This document shows positions 1 to 11,179 of a stretch of DNA of 64,000 nt, in pieces. A model generated the notes under the pieces. It had not been told where the DNA came from. It made no database searches and saw only the letters and a program-made list of their open reading frames with translations. A program made the position numbers and the translations under genes. Every line of letters begins with the position of its first letter. Positions within the stretch are counted from its first letter, which is position 1. Source of the stretch: Papio anubis (Eukaryota > Chordata > Mammalia > Primates > Cercopithecidae); assembly GCF_008728515.1 (NCBI RefSeq), contig NC_044990.1, forward strand, positions 8,701,156-8,765,155. Reading direction: 5' to 3'.

Positions 1-1600
1 ACCAGGGCTGCATCCCGGAGCTGTGCTAGTGCAGAGAATGTTCAGGAAACAGACCAGGTGGCAGGAGGGGGTCTTGTCCTCAAGGAACCTCATGAGTCTT
101 GCTAGGGGGACAAACAGCGAGAGAATGAAACCGGCAGCCACGGAATCCGGACAGCGATACCCAGGCCTCGCCATGCATACCCCCTAGCTAGCATATCCGT
201 GAGACCCGTCTGGCACAGGCAGCAGCAGGGTCCGGCCCTTGGAGCGCAGGGATGGCAGAGCAGGGCCATCAAAGCGGGTGGCATGCCGACAGCGGCTTCT
301 CCGCAAGAGCTCCTGGCTCTCACGGAGCTGAGGGCTCCTCAATGGGAAATTCTGGCTGAGCTCCAGGGGAAAGCCGGGGGAGGCCCGTCTCCTCTGTCCC
401 CATCTCCTCTGCCCCAACCCTGGAAGAGGGTCAGATATCAATGCTAACTCTTGTGCTGACTCAATTAATTCAAACAATTCAGAAAACAAACTTGCTTTAA
501 GTATTAATTTCCTAAAAAGAACTAAAATGAGTTCAAATAATTCACATAATTAAAATGATTTTAATTGTTAATTTAATTAAAACATCTCCGTTTTCACAGC
601 ATCATGTACCTTGGTACTTTCTCCTTATTGCGTTTCCCATCTTCCAGGGCAGGTTTCCTTCCACCCAGGGCAGCAGCGACTCTGGTGTCTCGGGTATTCC
701 CAGGCTTCCGTCAGCCCCTGGGGGGCTTACAGTTCTGCAGCGGTCTCCATCCTCATTAATCTGCATAAAAACATCCATCCGCAGGGATGTCCTGTGGCCC
801 CGTGGCCACATCTGACGTGCAGCTAAACGCTGGGTGTGTCGCCTGGTGACAGCAGATGACACAACTGTGGGCAAGGTAGCACCTCTGGGTGCCGACACTC
901 TCGATGAGTTTTTTACAAGACCATTCTTTAATGGGTGAACCCTGACAGGAAACACTAAAGATTGTTTTTAACTATTTTTATATCGAGACATATCTTTATC
1001 AAACGTTCACTCAATGCTAAATGTCACTTCTCCAGCCAACCCCTTTAAGAATACCTAAAACTTAAGACTGGAATGACGCTTTCAAACACATACTCTACTC
1101 ATGCATTCCCGGGAGCAGAGAGCAGCTTAATGTTTTCACGATACACAGGCATGAAGTTTGGCGAAGGCATTTTAATATTTTTACCTGAATATTTTAATAA
1201 AATCAAAAGATCATTTTCACTCTAATACTCTACTTAGAATGTAATTTTCCATTAAATAAACAGTCAATGTTCAGTAACCCACATGCTGATAAACTTTTGA
1301 AAACTTTAGAAAGTATTAAGTATAATCAAAGATTACTTTTAATTCTCAGTACAGTAGGAGGCTGCGGTATCAGGGACCAGAGTTGAGATTGAGATAAGAC
1401 GTGTGGCAAGAAGGCTGAGGTAGTAAAAGAAGCCCAGCGTGATTATATAAAGCAACACAGAATCTGTTTTCCGAAAAGGCAAACGTGGACCACAGAACAC
1501 TAGCGTTCCCCGTGATGAGAGAAACAGTTAAAAGGAAGAATTCACGGTGGCCCAGCATAGATCAGGTGTGGGAGGACAGAGAGGTGATGAAATGATCCTC
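1..1600. other. Unassigned non-coding sequence
   Basis: I recognise no gene or repeat family here. The first 450 bases are GC-rich with scattered CpG; bases 450-600 and 960-1340 are AT-rich with homopolymer-like runs. Reading frames are short (at most about 120 codons), occur on both strands and resemble no family. Confidence 0.5.
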
Positions 1601-1622
1601 CTTCTAACTTTAGAAGGCACAA

Positions 1623-1781
1623 ATGGCCAGCACTGGCTGAGACCACTTGGGCACCAGTGTGAACTCAGACTCCATGGCCAGCACCGTAACTGGAGACCAC
1701 ATGGGCAATGGTGTGAACTCAGAACCCCCGAGGCCCACACCCCGTGGCTAAGAACCAGGCACCAGTGTGAAGACTCGAACC
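1623..1781. repeat. Imperfect minisatellite, about 51-bp unit
   Basis: The block beginning atggccagcac at 1623 recurs at 1674, each time followed by gagaccac...gggca and gtgtgaactcaga. A third, degraded unit follows to about 1781 (caccagtgtgaagactc). That makes two clear copies and one decayed copy. Confidence 0.6.
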
Positions 1782-1869
1782 AGGCACCTGGAGCTGCTCC
1801 AGCCACCACCAGAACCTGTTCTGCAGCTGAACTGGAAACTGATTTTTGGAAGGAACTTGAGACATGAGG

Positions 1870-3280
1870 GCCGAGGATCTACCTCAACAGGGATCAATTT
1901 TTTAATGATTTCTTTCTTTTAGAAAACGGTTAATAAAATACTTTGTTCCAAAATGACCAGGATTTCAGCAGCCTCTACAGTCCTTCATGTCAATCAAAGC
2001 TTAGGCACGTGGGTTACTTCACTGTTCGCGACACCCTTTTCAAATAAAACCCGGGGCCGCCTGTGTACCTAGAGCCTGGGCACTGAACATTCAGACAAAA
2101 CGTCCAGGGTGAGAGTGTTCACGTCCCAGCGTATGTGTTTGAAAGCAGGGAACTGAGATTCTTCTGAGTTAATGCAGGCGATTGGGCCAAAAAACAAGGC
2201 ACATCCACCTGTGAATGGGGTGAGCTCCCAGCTGGCTCTGCGCAGAGGCTGTAGATATGAAGGATCTCACTTCCCTGCACACTGAAAGGGCATCAGCATC
2301 TCCATGTCGACCGCACCTGGGCTCTGCTCGCCCCTCACAAGCTAGGATGACAGTGGCTGCTTCTGGACAGAATGTCAAGGACGGATGGACAGACATCCTG
2401 GACAGACACTGTACAGAGACCAGGGGCTGGGCAGGGGGAAGCAGCACAGCCTAGAGACTTGGGGCCAGGGGGTGAGGCCAGGAAGCCTCGGTGAAGGCCT
2501 GCATCTCCTCATCCAACAGAAGCAGGAGCGGCCACCCAGTGTGGGCTGCAGCTGCGGTGAAGTGGCCAGTGGGACATAGCAGGAGGCCGTGGCCAGCCTT
2601 ACCCGCAGCCCGGGAGGAGGGGCCCAGCTGCGGGCACTGCCCCGGGAGCCGGCATCCTGAGCCCCAGGGAAGGCGGGAAATTGCCCCTGGGCACTGGGCG
2701 CTCAGGCTGGAGGTGGTGAGACCTCGAGGCCCTGCAGTCGGGGAGGCGAGGGCAGAGGTGGCCAGACTGCAGCTCAGTGAAGGGCTTTGTCAGGAAAGGC
2801 CCCCAGAGGCTGCCTCACCAGCCCGGGGGAGGTTACTTCCAGCCCAGAGGCTCAACAGGGCCCTCCCAGTGGTGAAGCTTAACCTTGTCCTCTGACAGAG
2901 GACCATCGAGACAAGAGTCCTCAAACTGCCTTAGCTCTGCACCCAAGTGAAGCTGTTACCACAGACGCTGAGGCAGGCAGTGCTCATCTCAACTCTGTAC
3001 AAGTGGTTTCTGTAGCCAGTTCTCCAAATTCTTAATGACAAACCACACTAAACGTGTTTTTCAGTATCACCTATGCTCATAGCTATGTATAAAATAACTA
3101 TCACCAGGAAAACTAGGTGGTGAGCCCAGGAGGAGGAAATCCCCACGACGAGTCGAGAGAACACCAACGGACCGTTGGCTCTTCCTGGCTGAACCCAAGA
3201 GCGCTTGGCTGGGCTCACTTCGTTCTAATTTCCAGATTTATTTTTACTTTCCCACAATTTCATTATGAAAATGTTCTAAC
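1870..3280. other. GC-rich non-coding stretch
   Basis: No repeat family recognised. Bases 2570-2860 are strongly GC-rich with several CpGs, but I see no ordered promoter elements and no frame with a recognisable domain. Whether the CpG density meets a CpG-island threshold was not computed. Confidence 0.4.
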
Positions 3281-3284
3281 ATAT

Positions 3285-3800
3285 TTAAAAAGTGGAAGAA
3301 CAAGTACAACGAGTGGTCAAGTTTTCTCCACGTGGAGCTCCAACAACTGCTAACATTTCGTTAGATTTGCTTTCTCACTCTCTCTGTAGATCAGACAGAG
3401 AGACAGATTTGTTTGTTCTCTGGAGCCACTTGAAGGTGAGAGGCTCCTGCTGCCTCACCCGAGTCCTCAGTCACACATTCCCTAGGCATGGGGCCCTCAC
3501 CAGAAGCGCAGTGCCATCATCACGACGGAACAGAGCAGTTTCGAGCATCGCTGTCAGGTTATGTTCAGGTAGCACAATCGTCCCGAAAACGTCTTTTCTA
3601 TCCGGGCCACACACTGCGCTGGTGACTCTCCTTCCCCGTCTTCGTCAGGGACAGCCTCGCACCCCTTTTATCTGTGATCTTCACTTTTCGAGAGTCCGGG
3701 GCCATTGTCCTGCAGAATATCCCCTACCCCAGAGGCATCTGTTTCTAGGGCCATCATTAAATTCCCTACTATGCACCTCCATTCCCTGTAAACAGGAAGT
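3285..3800. mobile_element. Possible old L1 (L1M-type) 3' end remnant
   Basis: Phrases such as ctaacatttcgttagatttgctttctc, followed by a degraded tract ending near the ctccattccctgtaaac region, resemble the same old L1 3'-end family seen more clearly at 32110-32585. Divergence is high, so this call is tentative. A 261-codon frame (3292-4077) begins inside it and is best explained as chance. Confidence 0.3.
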
Positions 3801-4125
3801 TTCAGTCTCGAGGCGCGATCACCTTCTGTCAAATGCTTCTCGGCAGCTTCGGGGTGAGGCTGCTGGTTCACCAGGGGCGCGAGCTCCTACTCCTGGTCAC
3901 TGGCGGGCACGACGCGACCTTCCACACCCAGATCAGAAACGTCTGGAGGGGCCGCGGGCAGCCGAGACACCTGGAGGTGTGAGCGGCACAGGCGTGGGGA
4001 GCAAGAACAAGATCAATCTGCCGCGGGCGTCTGATTCCAGACAGTCTCACCTGGGTAAGATGGTGACATCTCCCTAGCAAGCATCTGAAGCCAGAAAGTG
4101 CGACAGAAAATTCACGACCTGCCTT

Positions 4126-4470
4126 CGTTCACCCAGGCTGCTCTAACAACACACCACAGGCTGGGTAGGGGCTGGTGAACGACACAAGTTCATTTCTCAC
4201 AGCTCTCAGTCTCAGTCTCAGGCTGGGAAGTTCATAGTCAAGGCCTGACAGGTTTGCCTGGTGAGGGCTTCCTGGTTCATAGACGGCGCCTTCTCACTGG
4301 GACCACACACCGTGGAAGGAGCGAGGGAGCTCTCTATAGTCCCTTTTTTGAGGGCGCAAGTCCCATTTATGAGACCCTCGACCTCCTCACCGCCCAAAGC
4401 TCCCCCTCCTAGCACTATCTCCTCGCGGGTGATTCCAACTTGTGAATCTTGGGGAGAAACTAAACATTAC
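4126..4470 (-). mobile_element. MLT1-type (ERVL-MaLR) solo LTR, antisense
   Basis: Reading in + order the tract shows the antisense MLT1 landmarks: caggctgctctaacaacacacc, catttctcacagctct, tcctggttcatagacggcgcc, gggagctctctatagtc and the closing gtgaatcttggggagaaac. Length (about 345 bp) fits a nearly complete MaLR LTR. CpG retention is higher than usual for the family. Confidence 0.75.
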
Positions 4471-4474
4471 AAAA

Positions 4475-5845
4475 GCCCATCATTTAATTTTTTAAAGGCA
4501 TTTTTGCTTCTACAAAGTCTCAAGATAAAAAAGAAAGAGGTCTGAGTCAATCCACACAGTTCTCCCCAAAAAGAGGCAAGAGTGATCGAAATTGCCCGCC
4601 GCACCCATCCGAGACCGCTGCCCGGTCTGCATGACTGATTCTAAATCGCCATCTCTCCTCTGCCACTCAGAGGTCAGAGTCAGTCCAGAGCTTAACACCA
4701 AGGCAGAGCTGACTGAATGACACCAGCTAATCCAGTAAGACAAGCCAAGACTCCTGCCCAAGGCCTAATCCTTCCCCCAGGGAAACATGGAAGGGCCAGA
4801 CACCTGGCAGCCCTTCCTTCCAGCTCTAAAGCCCCAGAGACACAGCCTCGCCAGATGTGTGTCTCGGGCAACGCACAATGTCAGCTGGGCACTGAGTCTG
4901 AGAACATGTTCCCAAGTAAAAATGAAAAAGACTGCTGAGAAAAGTTCATGCTTAATCACCTCTGTGCTAAATTCTAAATGCAATGTTATTTCAGAGCTAG
5001 GTGGAGTAATTCCTTAAAATATATATGAACAGTGACTAGCAACCAGGGTGATAAGTACTCAATATGTGTTTGATGAATAAATGAATTTTTAAAATTTATG
5101 AAAAGAACACGCTCCATTTAGGAGAATTCTATTTAATTGGACATCCTAACTATACAGTGGCTCCTTCGTGCTGACAGCAGAGTTTGCTTCAGTTAGCTCA
5201 AAAAATGGTAAATCACTCTAACAGGAAACCAAAAGGCTTTACAGAGAGTCAAATTATGGTGCCAATTCAACTGTGCATGGCAATTTCACCTTAATATTTA
5301 AATTCTCGAAGCACCATACTCAGAAAACAAGACATAACATACATAAATGCATCGCCTAAAGCACCATCATCTAGAATTTGACAAAGTTTGACTGTGAGTT
5401 TCAAGAAAAGGGCTGATGAGGCCAAGAAGTTCCTTCCCCTCTCCCTTTACCTCCCATTTTGGTGACCAACTTAATGCAGAGAAATTCCTGTTTCAGGTTT
5501 GCAGACATTGGAACAATCCTGGTATCTATTCCCCCAAGACACCAACAGGCTGAAGTCTGCAGGGTGCACATATTGAAAATCACAGGAGCACTGGAGTGGT
5601 GGAAAGAGGTGCCCGTGAAGACGTCATCCTTTCTAAGACAGGGTCTGATTCCGCCTCCGGGCCCTTTTGCAAAAAGCCATTGCTACAAATTCACAGCCAC
5701 CAGGAGGAAACACGCAAAAGACCCCACTGCCCTCCTGGCTTCCCAGAAGGCCTCAGAAGGACGAGACACGGAGCCTGCGTGCAATCCTGGACCCTCCTCC
5801 CTGCATTCAGTTTGACGTGTGTCACTTGTTTGACTGACGGAGGTC
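4475..5845. other. Unassigned sequence with one L2/MIR-like tail
   Basis: Mostly unrecognised. Bases 5028-5095 (gtgactagcaacc...gtactcaatatgtgtttgatgaataaatgaa) look like the common 3' tail of L2/MIR elements, which ends in a 'CTCAATAAATGTTTGTTGAATGAA' type motif. No coding evidence. Confidence 0.4.
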
Positions 5846-5864
5846 CCACAATGGGCACAAGGAG

Positions 5865-5990
5865 ACCCGTCAGGTCAAGAGGGTGCTGCCCGGCTCATGG
5901 TCCACACATGCGGACCTGTCAGGTCAGGATGCCCGGCTCACGGTCCACACATGGGCATCCGTCAGGTCGGGAGGGTGCTGCGCAGCTCTC
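5865..5990. repeat. Short minisatellite, 43-50-bp unit
   Basis: The core (c/t)gtcaggtc recurs at 5868, 5917 and 5960, separated by gggtgctgcccggctca(t/c)ggtccacacat. About 2.5 units of unequal length are present. Confidence 0.65.
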
Positions 5991-6004
5991 AGTATCAGCC
6001 ACAT

Positions 6005-6450
6005 ATGCACATTCTCCACTGAAGCCACTGCATGAAACCACTGCATGAAGCCACGCTGGAAGCACTTTCTGGCAGGTTTAGGAGGCTCGTGTCCAAGGTC
6101 ATTAAACACATGGCAAGCTCGCCTTGGAGGCATTTTACTTTGCTTATGACAATGAAGCATTCTCATTGCACTGAATAGAGCACGCTTTCTTGTTCAGTGC
6201 CTCTTTGAAATAGGCATTTTGTGCCTGTCTTACAGATTACATCAAGGCCCTAATACATTTAGACCCTTGTCTCAGGTACACACAAAGCAGCGGCATCTCT
6301 AGAACGTGTTTTGGACCACGGGAGGAAACCAAATCGCAGCATTATCCATTGATGTTGCTTAAAGTGTATTTCCAAATGTGTCTCCCGAGCCCGGCCTGTG
6401 TTCACGGCTTCCGCTGACCACACGCCATCTGCTGGGCACTCTGTGCACTT
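6005..6450. other. Unassigned non-coding sequence
   Basis: No repeat family or gene recognised between the two minisatellites. A short duplicated phrase (ccactgcatgaa) occurs twice at about 6027-6050. Confidence 0.4.
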
Positions 6451-6451
6451 T

Positions 6452-6600
6452 CTCCCACACCCGCCACGCCTGTGGTCCTGTGCCTATCCCTCCACACGTC
6501 CCCACGTGGCTAAATCTCCCACACTCACCACGCCTGTGGGCCTGTGCCTGTCCCTCCAGGCGTCCGCACCTACCACGCGGCTAACGCACACCTCCCACAG
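6452..6600. repeat. Minisatellite, about 64-bp unit
   Basis: ctcccacac(c/t)c(g/a)ccacgcctgtgg starts at 6452 and again at 6516 (period 64), each followed by cctgtgcct(a/g)tccctcca. A third partial unit restarts with ctcccacag at 6592. Confidence 0.65.
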
Positions 6601-6604
6601 GCGG

Positions 6605-7005
6605 CAAGTGCCTGAACATCCCCACGGCTGGAGGGGCTTTGGGTAGGTTCTACAGAACCCACAGACAGGCATGGCCACCCCGCCCACGGCCACCAGAGGC
6701 TTTGCTTTGTCTCTAGAGGTGCCCTTCGATGAGGCGACACGGCAGATGACCCAGTGTTAGGTAATTAAGACTCAGGAAATCACGGCGGTCTTACCTTTAG
6801 AACTCACCTCTCTCCCCAGCACTACATCGCGAAGGGTGGGTCGCCAGAGCTGGGGAAGAGATGCCCAAGGCTCCCTCCTGCCCTGACAAGCTGGGACACT
6901 GCTCCCCTCTGTTGGTTTCTCACCGCACCTCAATAAACTGAGCTCACAGCAAGAGGCGGGCATGGGCTGAGTAGAAACACACAGCAGACCCTGGGTGGAC
7001 AGGAC
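6605..7005. other. Unassigned non-coding sequence
   Basis: GC-rich sequence between two minisatellites. No repeat family and no gene recognised. Confidence 0.4.
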
Positions 7006-7012
7006 GGAGGAC

Positions 7013-7098
7013 GAGGGTGCTCGCGGAGACGAGGGTGTGCCCCAGGAAGAAGGTGCACGCGGGGTAGAGGGTGCGCGCGGGGAAGAGGGTGCACAGGC
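7013..7098. repeat. 18-bp minisatellite, five units
   Basis: The core gagggtgc (or a one-base variant) starts at 7013, 7031, 7049, 7067 and 7085, an exact 18-bp period. Because 18 is six codons, the array stays open in several frames, giving Glu-Gly-Ala-Arg-type peptides on + and Pro/Ser-rich ones on -. This explains the local reading frames without a gene. Confidence 0.8.
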
Positions 7099-7109
7099 CC
7101 CGAGAACCT

Positions 7110-8030
7110 GGTGGCAGCAAGGCCGGTCAAGGCTGAACTCCAACAGAGGCAGCAGCAACGGTGTTGGGCAAGTCACAGAGAAAGCACCACCCAGAGGGGC
7201 TGCATGAACCAGCAGCGACCCCAACCCAACGTGCTCATCGGACTGGGCACACGCACACGCTGTGGACACGTGTGAATATGTTCCAATTAACGTGATGTTA
7301 CGTAATAATCAACAATGTTAACCCCACGACTTCATTACATGGCATCTGGCACATTGAGACTTTTTATTCTGTCTCTCTTCCTATACAAAGAAGTGGAAAA
7401 TAGGTCTAAGATCATTCACAACAAATTATTGCTAATTGAAAAAAAAAAAATTCCTACCCTCACCTTGGAGGATCTCAAGGCAACACCTCGTTCTTTGAGG
7501 TCATGGTTTGGACGCTCTCCGGACCCCTAGGTGGGTCTGAAACTGCAAGGAATCCCCAAATGGGCAGTTTTGGGGCCAGCATGGACGCCAGCCATACATC
7601 CAGGCAGGTCTTGGCAGGTTGCTCCGTGACCTCGGCTGGTTCACTAACCTTTTCTTGCACTCAGAACCCGCCAGGAACGAGGGCACCGGCCCGCACGTCT
7701 CTGCTCCCAAGGCTACATCCCCTATGTTCCGCTGCACTCTGGGTTCCATGCCTTAGATCCCAGGCACCTTAAAGTTGACGTTTCCCCACCAGCCCTCATG
7801 AAGATGATACTCAGATAACGTCCTTCCTCTCCCACCTGGTCAGTACCCAGGGAGAAAGGAACCCGGGTCTCAGTTTGATTTTCTACCAGTCCATCGAAAA
7901 AACAGCTGGCCAGCAGCACTGGTGCACAGCACTGCCAGGTTACCCGTGAGGAAAACAAAGCAAAACGAGATATACTCAAGTCAGCTGCGGCAAGTGCTTC
8001 TACATCCCTGTTCCAACAAGGAAAGACAGG
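7110..8030. other. Unassigned non-coding sequence
   Basis: No repeat family recognised; it contains an A-run at about 7440-7450. The last bases (gaaagacaggag) are the 5' target-site duplication of the following Alu. Confidence 0.4.
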
Positions 8031-8031
8031 A

Positions 8032-8347
8032 GGCCGGGAGTGTGGCTCACACCTCTTGTCCTTCCTTGTTGGGTCAGGGGTACAGAAGCATTTTGGGAGA
8101 CTGAGGCAGGACAAATGCTTGAATTTGAGACCAGCCTGGGCAACATAGCAAGACCCGTCTCTACAAAAAAAAAAATACAAAAATTAGCCAGGTGTGGTAT
8201 CGTGCCTGTAGTCCCAGATACTCAGGGGGCTGAGGTGAGAGGATCACCTGAGTCCAGGAGGCGGAGGTTGCAGGGAGCCAAGATTGCACCACTGCACTCC
8301 AGCCTGGGCATCAGGGTGAGACCCTGTATCAAAAAAAAAAAAAAAAA
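8032..8347 (+). mobile_element. AluJ SINE
   Basis: Dimeric Alu with a diverged left arm (ggccgggagtgtggctcac, then gagaccagcctgggcaacatagcaagaccc), a mid A-rich linker at 8165-8175 and a right arm ending cagcctgggcatcagggtgagaccctgt plus poly(A). 'Gggcaacatagcaagacc' is the AluJ state. The flanks gaaagacaggag (before) and gaaatacaggag (8352-8363) form a diverged target-site duplication. Confidence 0.92.
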
Positions 8348-8555
8348 GATAAGAAATACAGGAGACCACTAATAATTCCAAATAGTGCCTGCTAATTTGA
8401 AATCTTTTCCAGATATGGTGAAGGAAATCATTTTTCTTCCTACACCCATTCTAAGGAAACGTTTCTATTTTTCTGCTATACAATTTGGTAACCTGCCATT
8501 TCAGATCCTGGCCTCTTTAAGCAGGACTTGCTGGAGTGCCAGCAAAGCAGTGCTC

Positions 8556-8685
8556 TGAAACCTCAGCATCCTCAGGCCCACCTGGAGGGCAGGTGAAGGA
8601 TGCTGGGCCTCCACCTCCAAAAGTCACACTGGGGTGGGGCAGATCTGGGGTGAGGCAGGGTTTGCACTTCTAGTCTAGGGCCACA
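8556..8685 (+). mobile_element. MER5A-like (hAT-Charlie) fragment
   Basis: aacctcagcatcctcaggcccacctggag and the GC-rich middle (ggggtggggcagatctgggg) followed by tttgcacttctagt match the MER5A pattern of 'CAGCATCACCTGGAG ... GGGTGGGGCC ... TTTGCATTTCTAACA'. Partial copy. Confidence 0.55.
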
Positions 8686-8689
8686 CCAC

Positions 8690-9220
8690 CCTAAACACGC
8701 CCATCTCATCTAATGCATACCAGAGGGAGAAGCCACGTGGGGCAGGTCACAGAGCAAGCGTCCAGGCACCAGGTCACCAGGTGTCTATTTAAATGCAAAC
8801 CCGTCAAACAGCTTAAGTCAAACAGGTTCACCCTCCTAACACATTGGCCAACACAGCTAGTGATAAATATCACTGCTGTTAGACCTTCTGCTCACTGATG
8901 ACCAGAGCAATGGCCTGAAACATCAAAGCTGAAGGGTGTGTGCCACGGTCAGGGCTCTGCACACCCCCATCCCAGGCCATCTCACACGGGTGCCTTCACT
9001 GGCACCGGGGTCTCACAGACCAGCTCCACGCTCACACTTACTGGGACGCAACCACCCTTTCAGCCCTTCATGCGTCTGTACCCTATAGCAGTGTTCAAGG
9101 GAGGCTAATTTAAGAAAGAAATGTAATACGGACATCTGTGAACTCTTCCTCCATATCCACTGAGTGGCCATCCAGAAACAGAAATATTAAAAAGAAAAAG
9201 AAGATTTAAGAGTCAAACAC
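8690..9220. other. Unassigned non-coding sequence
   Basis: No gene or repeat family recognised. The end (aaacacag) is the left target-site duplication of the Alu pair that follows. Confidence 0.4.
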
Positions 9221-9222
9221 AG

Positions 9223-9533
9223 GGCCGGGTGCAGTGGCCCATGCCTGTAATCTCAGCACTTTGGGAGGCCAAGGCGGGCGGATCACATGGGGCCAACAGT
9301 TTAAGACCAGCCGACCAACATGGCAAAATCCTGTCTCTACTAAAAATACAAAAATCAGCCAGGCATGGTGGCACATGCCTGTAATCCCAGCTACTAGGGG
9401 GGCTGAGGCAAGAGAATTGCTCGAACTGAAAGGCAGAGGTTGCAGTGAGTGGAGGTTGCAGTGAGCCAAGATCATGACACTGCACTTCAATCTGGACGAC
9501 AGAGCAAGACTCTGTCTCAAAAAAACAAAAACA
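9223..9533 (+). mobile_element. AluS SINE
   Basis: Full-length dimer from ggccgggtgcagtgg to the poly(A) tail at about 9519. The right arm contains an extra partial repeat (aggttgcagtgagtggaggttgcagtgagcc, 9437-9467), a small internal tandem duplication. A second Alu was inserted in its A-tail. Confidence 0.9.
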
Positions 9534-9850
9534 GGCCAGGCACGGTGGCTCACGCCTGCAATCCCAGCACTTCAGGAGGCCAAGGCGGGTGGATCACAAT
9601 GTCAGGAGATCGAGACCATCCTGGTTAACACTGTGAAACCCCGTCTCTACTAAAAATACAAAAAATTTAGCAGGGCGTGGTGCGGGCACCTGTAGTCCCA
9701 GCTACTCGGGAGGCTGAGGCAGGAGAATGGCGTGAACCCGGGAGGTGGAGCTTTCAGTGAGCCTGGATCGCGCCACTGCACTCCAGCCTGGGTGACAGAG
9801 AGAGACTCCATCTCAAAAAAAATAACAACAACAACAACAACAACAAAAAC
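9534..9850 (+). mobile_element. AluY SINE in the tail of an AluS
   Basis: The gagatcgagaccatcctgg, gagaatggcgtgaacccggg and ggaggtggagctt states are AluY-type. The tail is an (AAC)n microsatellite (9825-9847). The aaacacag before the upstream AluS recurs after this tail (9847-9854), consistent with this copy having landed inside the tail of the earlier one. Confidence 0.9.
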
Positions 9851-9854
9851 ACAG

Positions 9855-10825
9855 AAACTCGTGGAACAAGCCCTTGCCCCACTCCATGTCAGCTGTGCTG
9901 TGCCACCCAGGAGCATGCCAAGCTCAAAGAGTCGTCCACCTGCCTTGCGTAAACGATGTCACTACTCGAATCACAGAGACTGAGATTCCCTAGCCCTCGC
10001 CATGTGCATGTCACTCACAAGCAGGCATGAGGACCCCCACAATTCACAGGGAATCCCTCTGGCCATCTGATGACCATCCATTCATAAATAAAAAGCATTA
10101 ATTCCAGCTGGGTTGCAGAGGTGTACACATCAATACTTGTTACTGTTCACAAATGTTCCACTTGAGGATGGAGCGACGTTACAGAATTGGGAAGAACTTC
10201 ACAGATGTACGAGGGGTGCATTTAAGGAAAAAGTGTAAGGAAAAGGTGAGAAAATGGAATATGCTAACCTCTGTCTTTTCATCACCCTCTAAATCTTATG
10301 ATTCCAGTTCTGTTCATTCTGCAGTGAAAAATAACAAGTGATTCACATTCAGACACAAGGTGGCTTAGGAAACTGTGGCTGTTTTACAAAGATGAAACAA
10401 TTTAGAAGATCAGGATTCCATGAACGTACTTACTTAAAGAGAGAAGAGACTGGGAGTTACACATCAGCTTACCAAGGCTGTCCCGAAGTCCAGGAGCCCC
10501 TTAGGAGAACAGAGAATGTGCAGCCTCCACAGACCAATGCAGGTGGCTGGGCCCAAGAGTGGGGACGGGGAGGCTGCAGGAGGCTTGCAGAGGGAGCTGC
10601 CCCGCCAGCCTCTCGCAGATTCCTAATTAAACCCTGACAGCAGCTCTGTTTAGTGAATTGTCTCCTGGTCACTAAGAAGAGTGAAGCTGTTGAAAGCCTA
10701 CAGCCAACCCTCTGGATAACAGTTGAGATGTATTTTAGAGAAGGAAATGATCCTGTCACAATCCCAGTCCTGCCCACAGCTGCAAGCACGTCCTGGGAGT
10801 GCGGCTTCTTGCTCTGTCAGCACCA
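9855..10825. other. Unassigned non-coding sequence
   Basis: No repeat family or gene recognised. The tract is moderately AT-rich to 10440 and GC-richer after that. Confidence 0.4.
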
Positions 10826-10827
10826 GA

Positions 10828-11178
10828 GCCCACCGTAGAGCCACACGGGTTCTGCCCGATGTTCCCACTTCAGGGAGTCTGGGCAGGTGCAGCTGAAACA
10901 CCCAGGGGGCAACCCCCACCCTCACTTCTCAAAAGTACATGCAGAGGCAGACAGAATGAAACACGGCCCCCAAACCTCAGATGTACGGTTCAGCAACACG
11001 GCCCACCATAGAGCCACATGGGCTTTGCCCGACGCCCCCAATTCACAGAGTTTGGGCAGGTCCAGCTGAAACAGCACCTGGGGGGCAACCTCCAACCCCA
11101 CTTCTCAAAAGTACATGCAGAGGCAGACAGAATAAAACACGGCCCTCGAGCCCCAGACATAAAGTTTGGCACGTGAAA
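10828..11178 (+). repeat. Two-copy tandem duplication, 173-bp unit
   Basis: gcccacc(g/a)tagagccaca starts at 10828 and again at 11001. Both copies continue through gtctgggcaggt/gtttgggcaggt, cagctgaaaca, ggggggcaac, cttctcaaaagtacatgcag, aggcagacagaat and aaacacggccc. The second copy carries a few small indels. No internal repeat family is recognised, so this looks like a local segmental duplication. Confidence 0.85.
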
Positions 11179-11179
11179 C

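Noticed and set aside
2570..2860. CpG-island promoter
   Set aside because: GC-rich with some CpGs, but I could not compute observed/expected CpG and see no associated exon or core promoter arrangement.
3292..4077. 261-codon + frame as a protein-coding gene
   Set aside because: No recognisable domain, low-complexity Ser/Arg/Pro-rich composition, overlap with a probable L1 relic and no exon structure. Kept only as a low-interest finding.
6772..7269. 165-codon minus-strand frame
   Set aside because: It runs through the 18-bp minisatellite, whose period keeps frames open. The Pro/Ser repeats are a product of the array.
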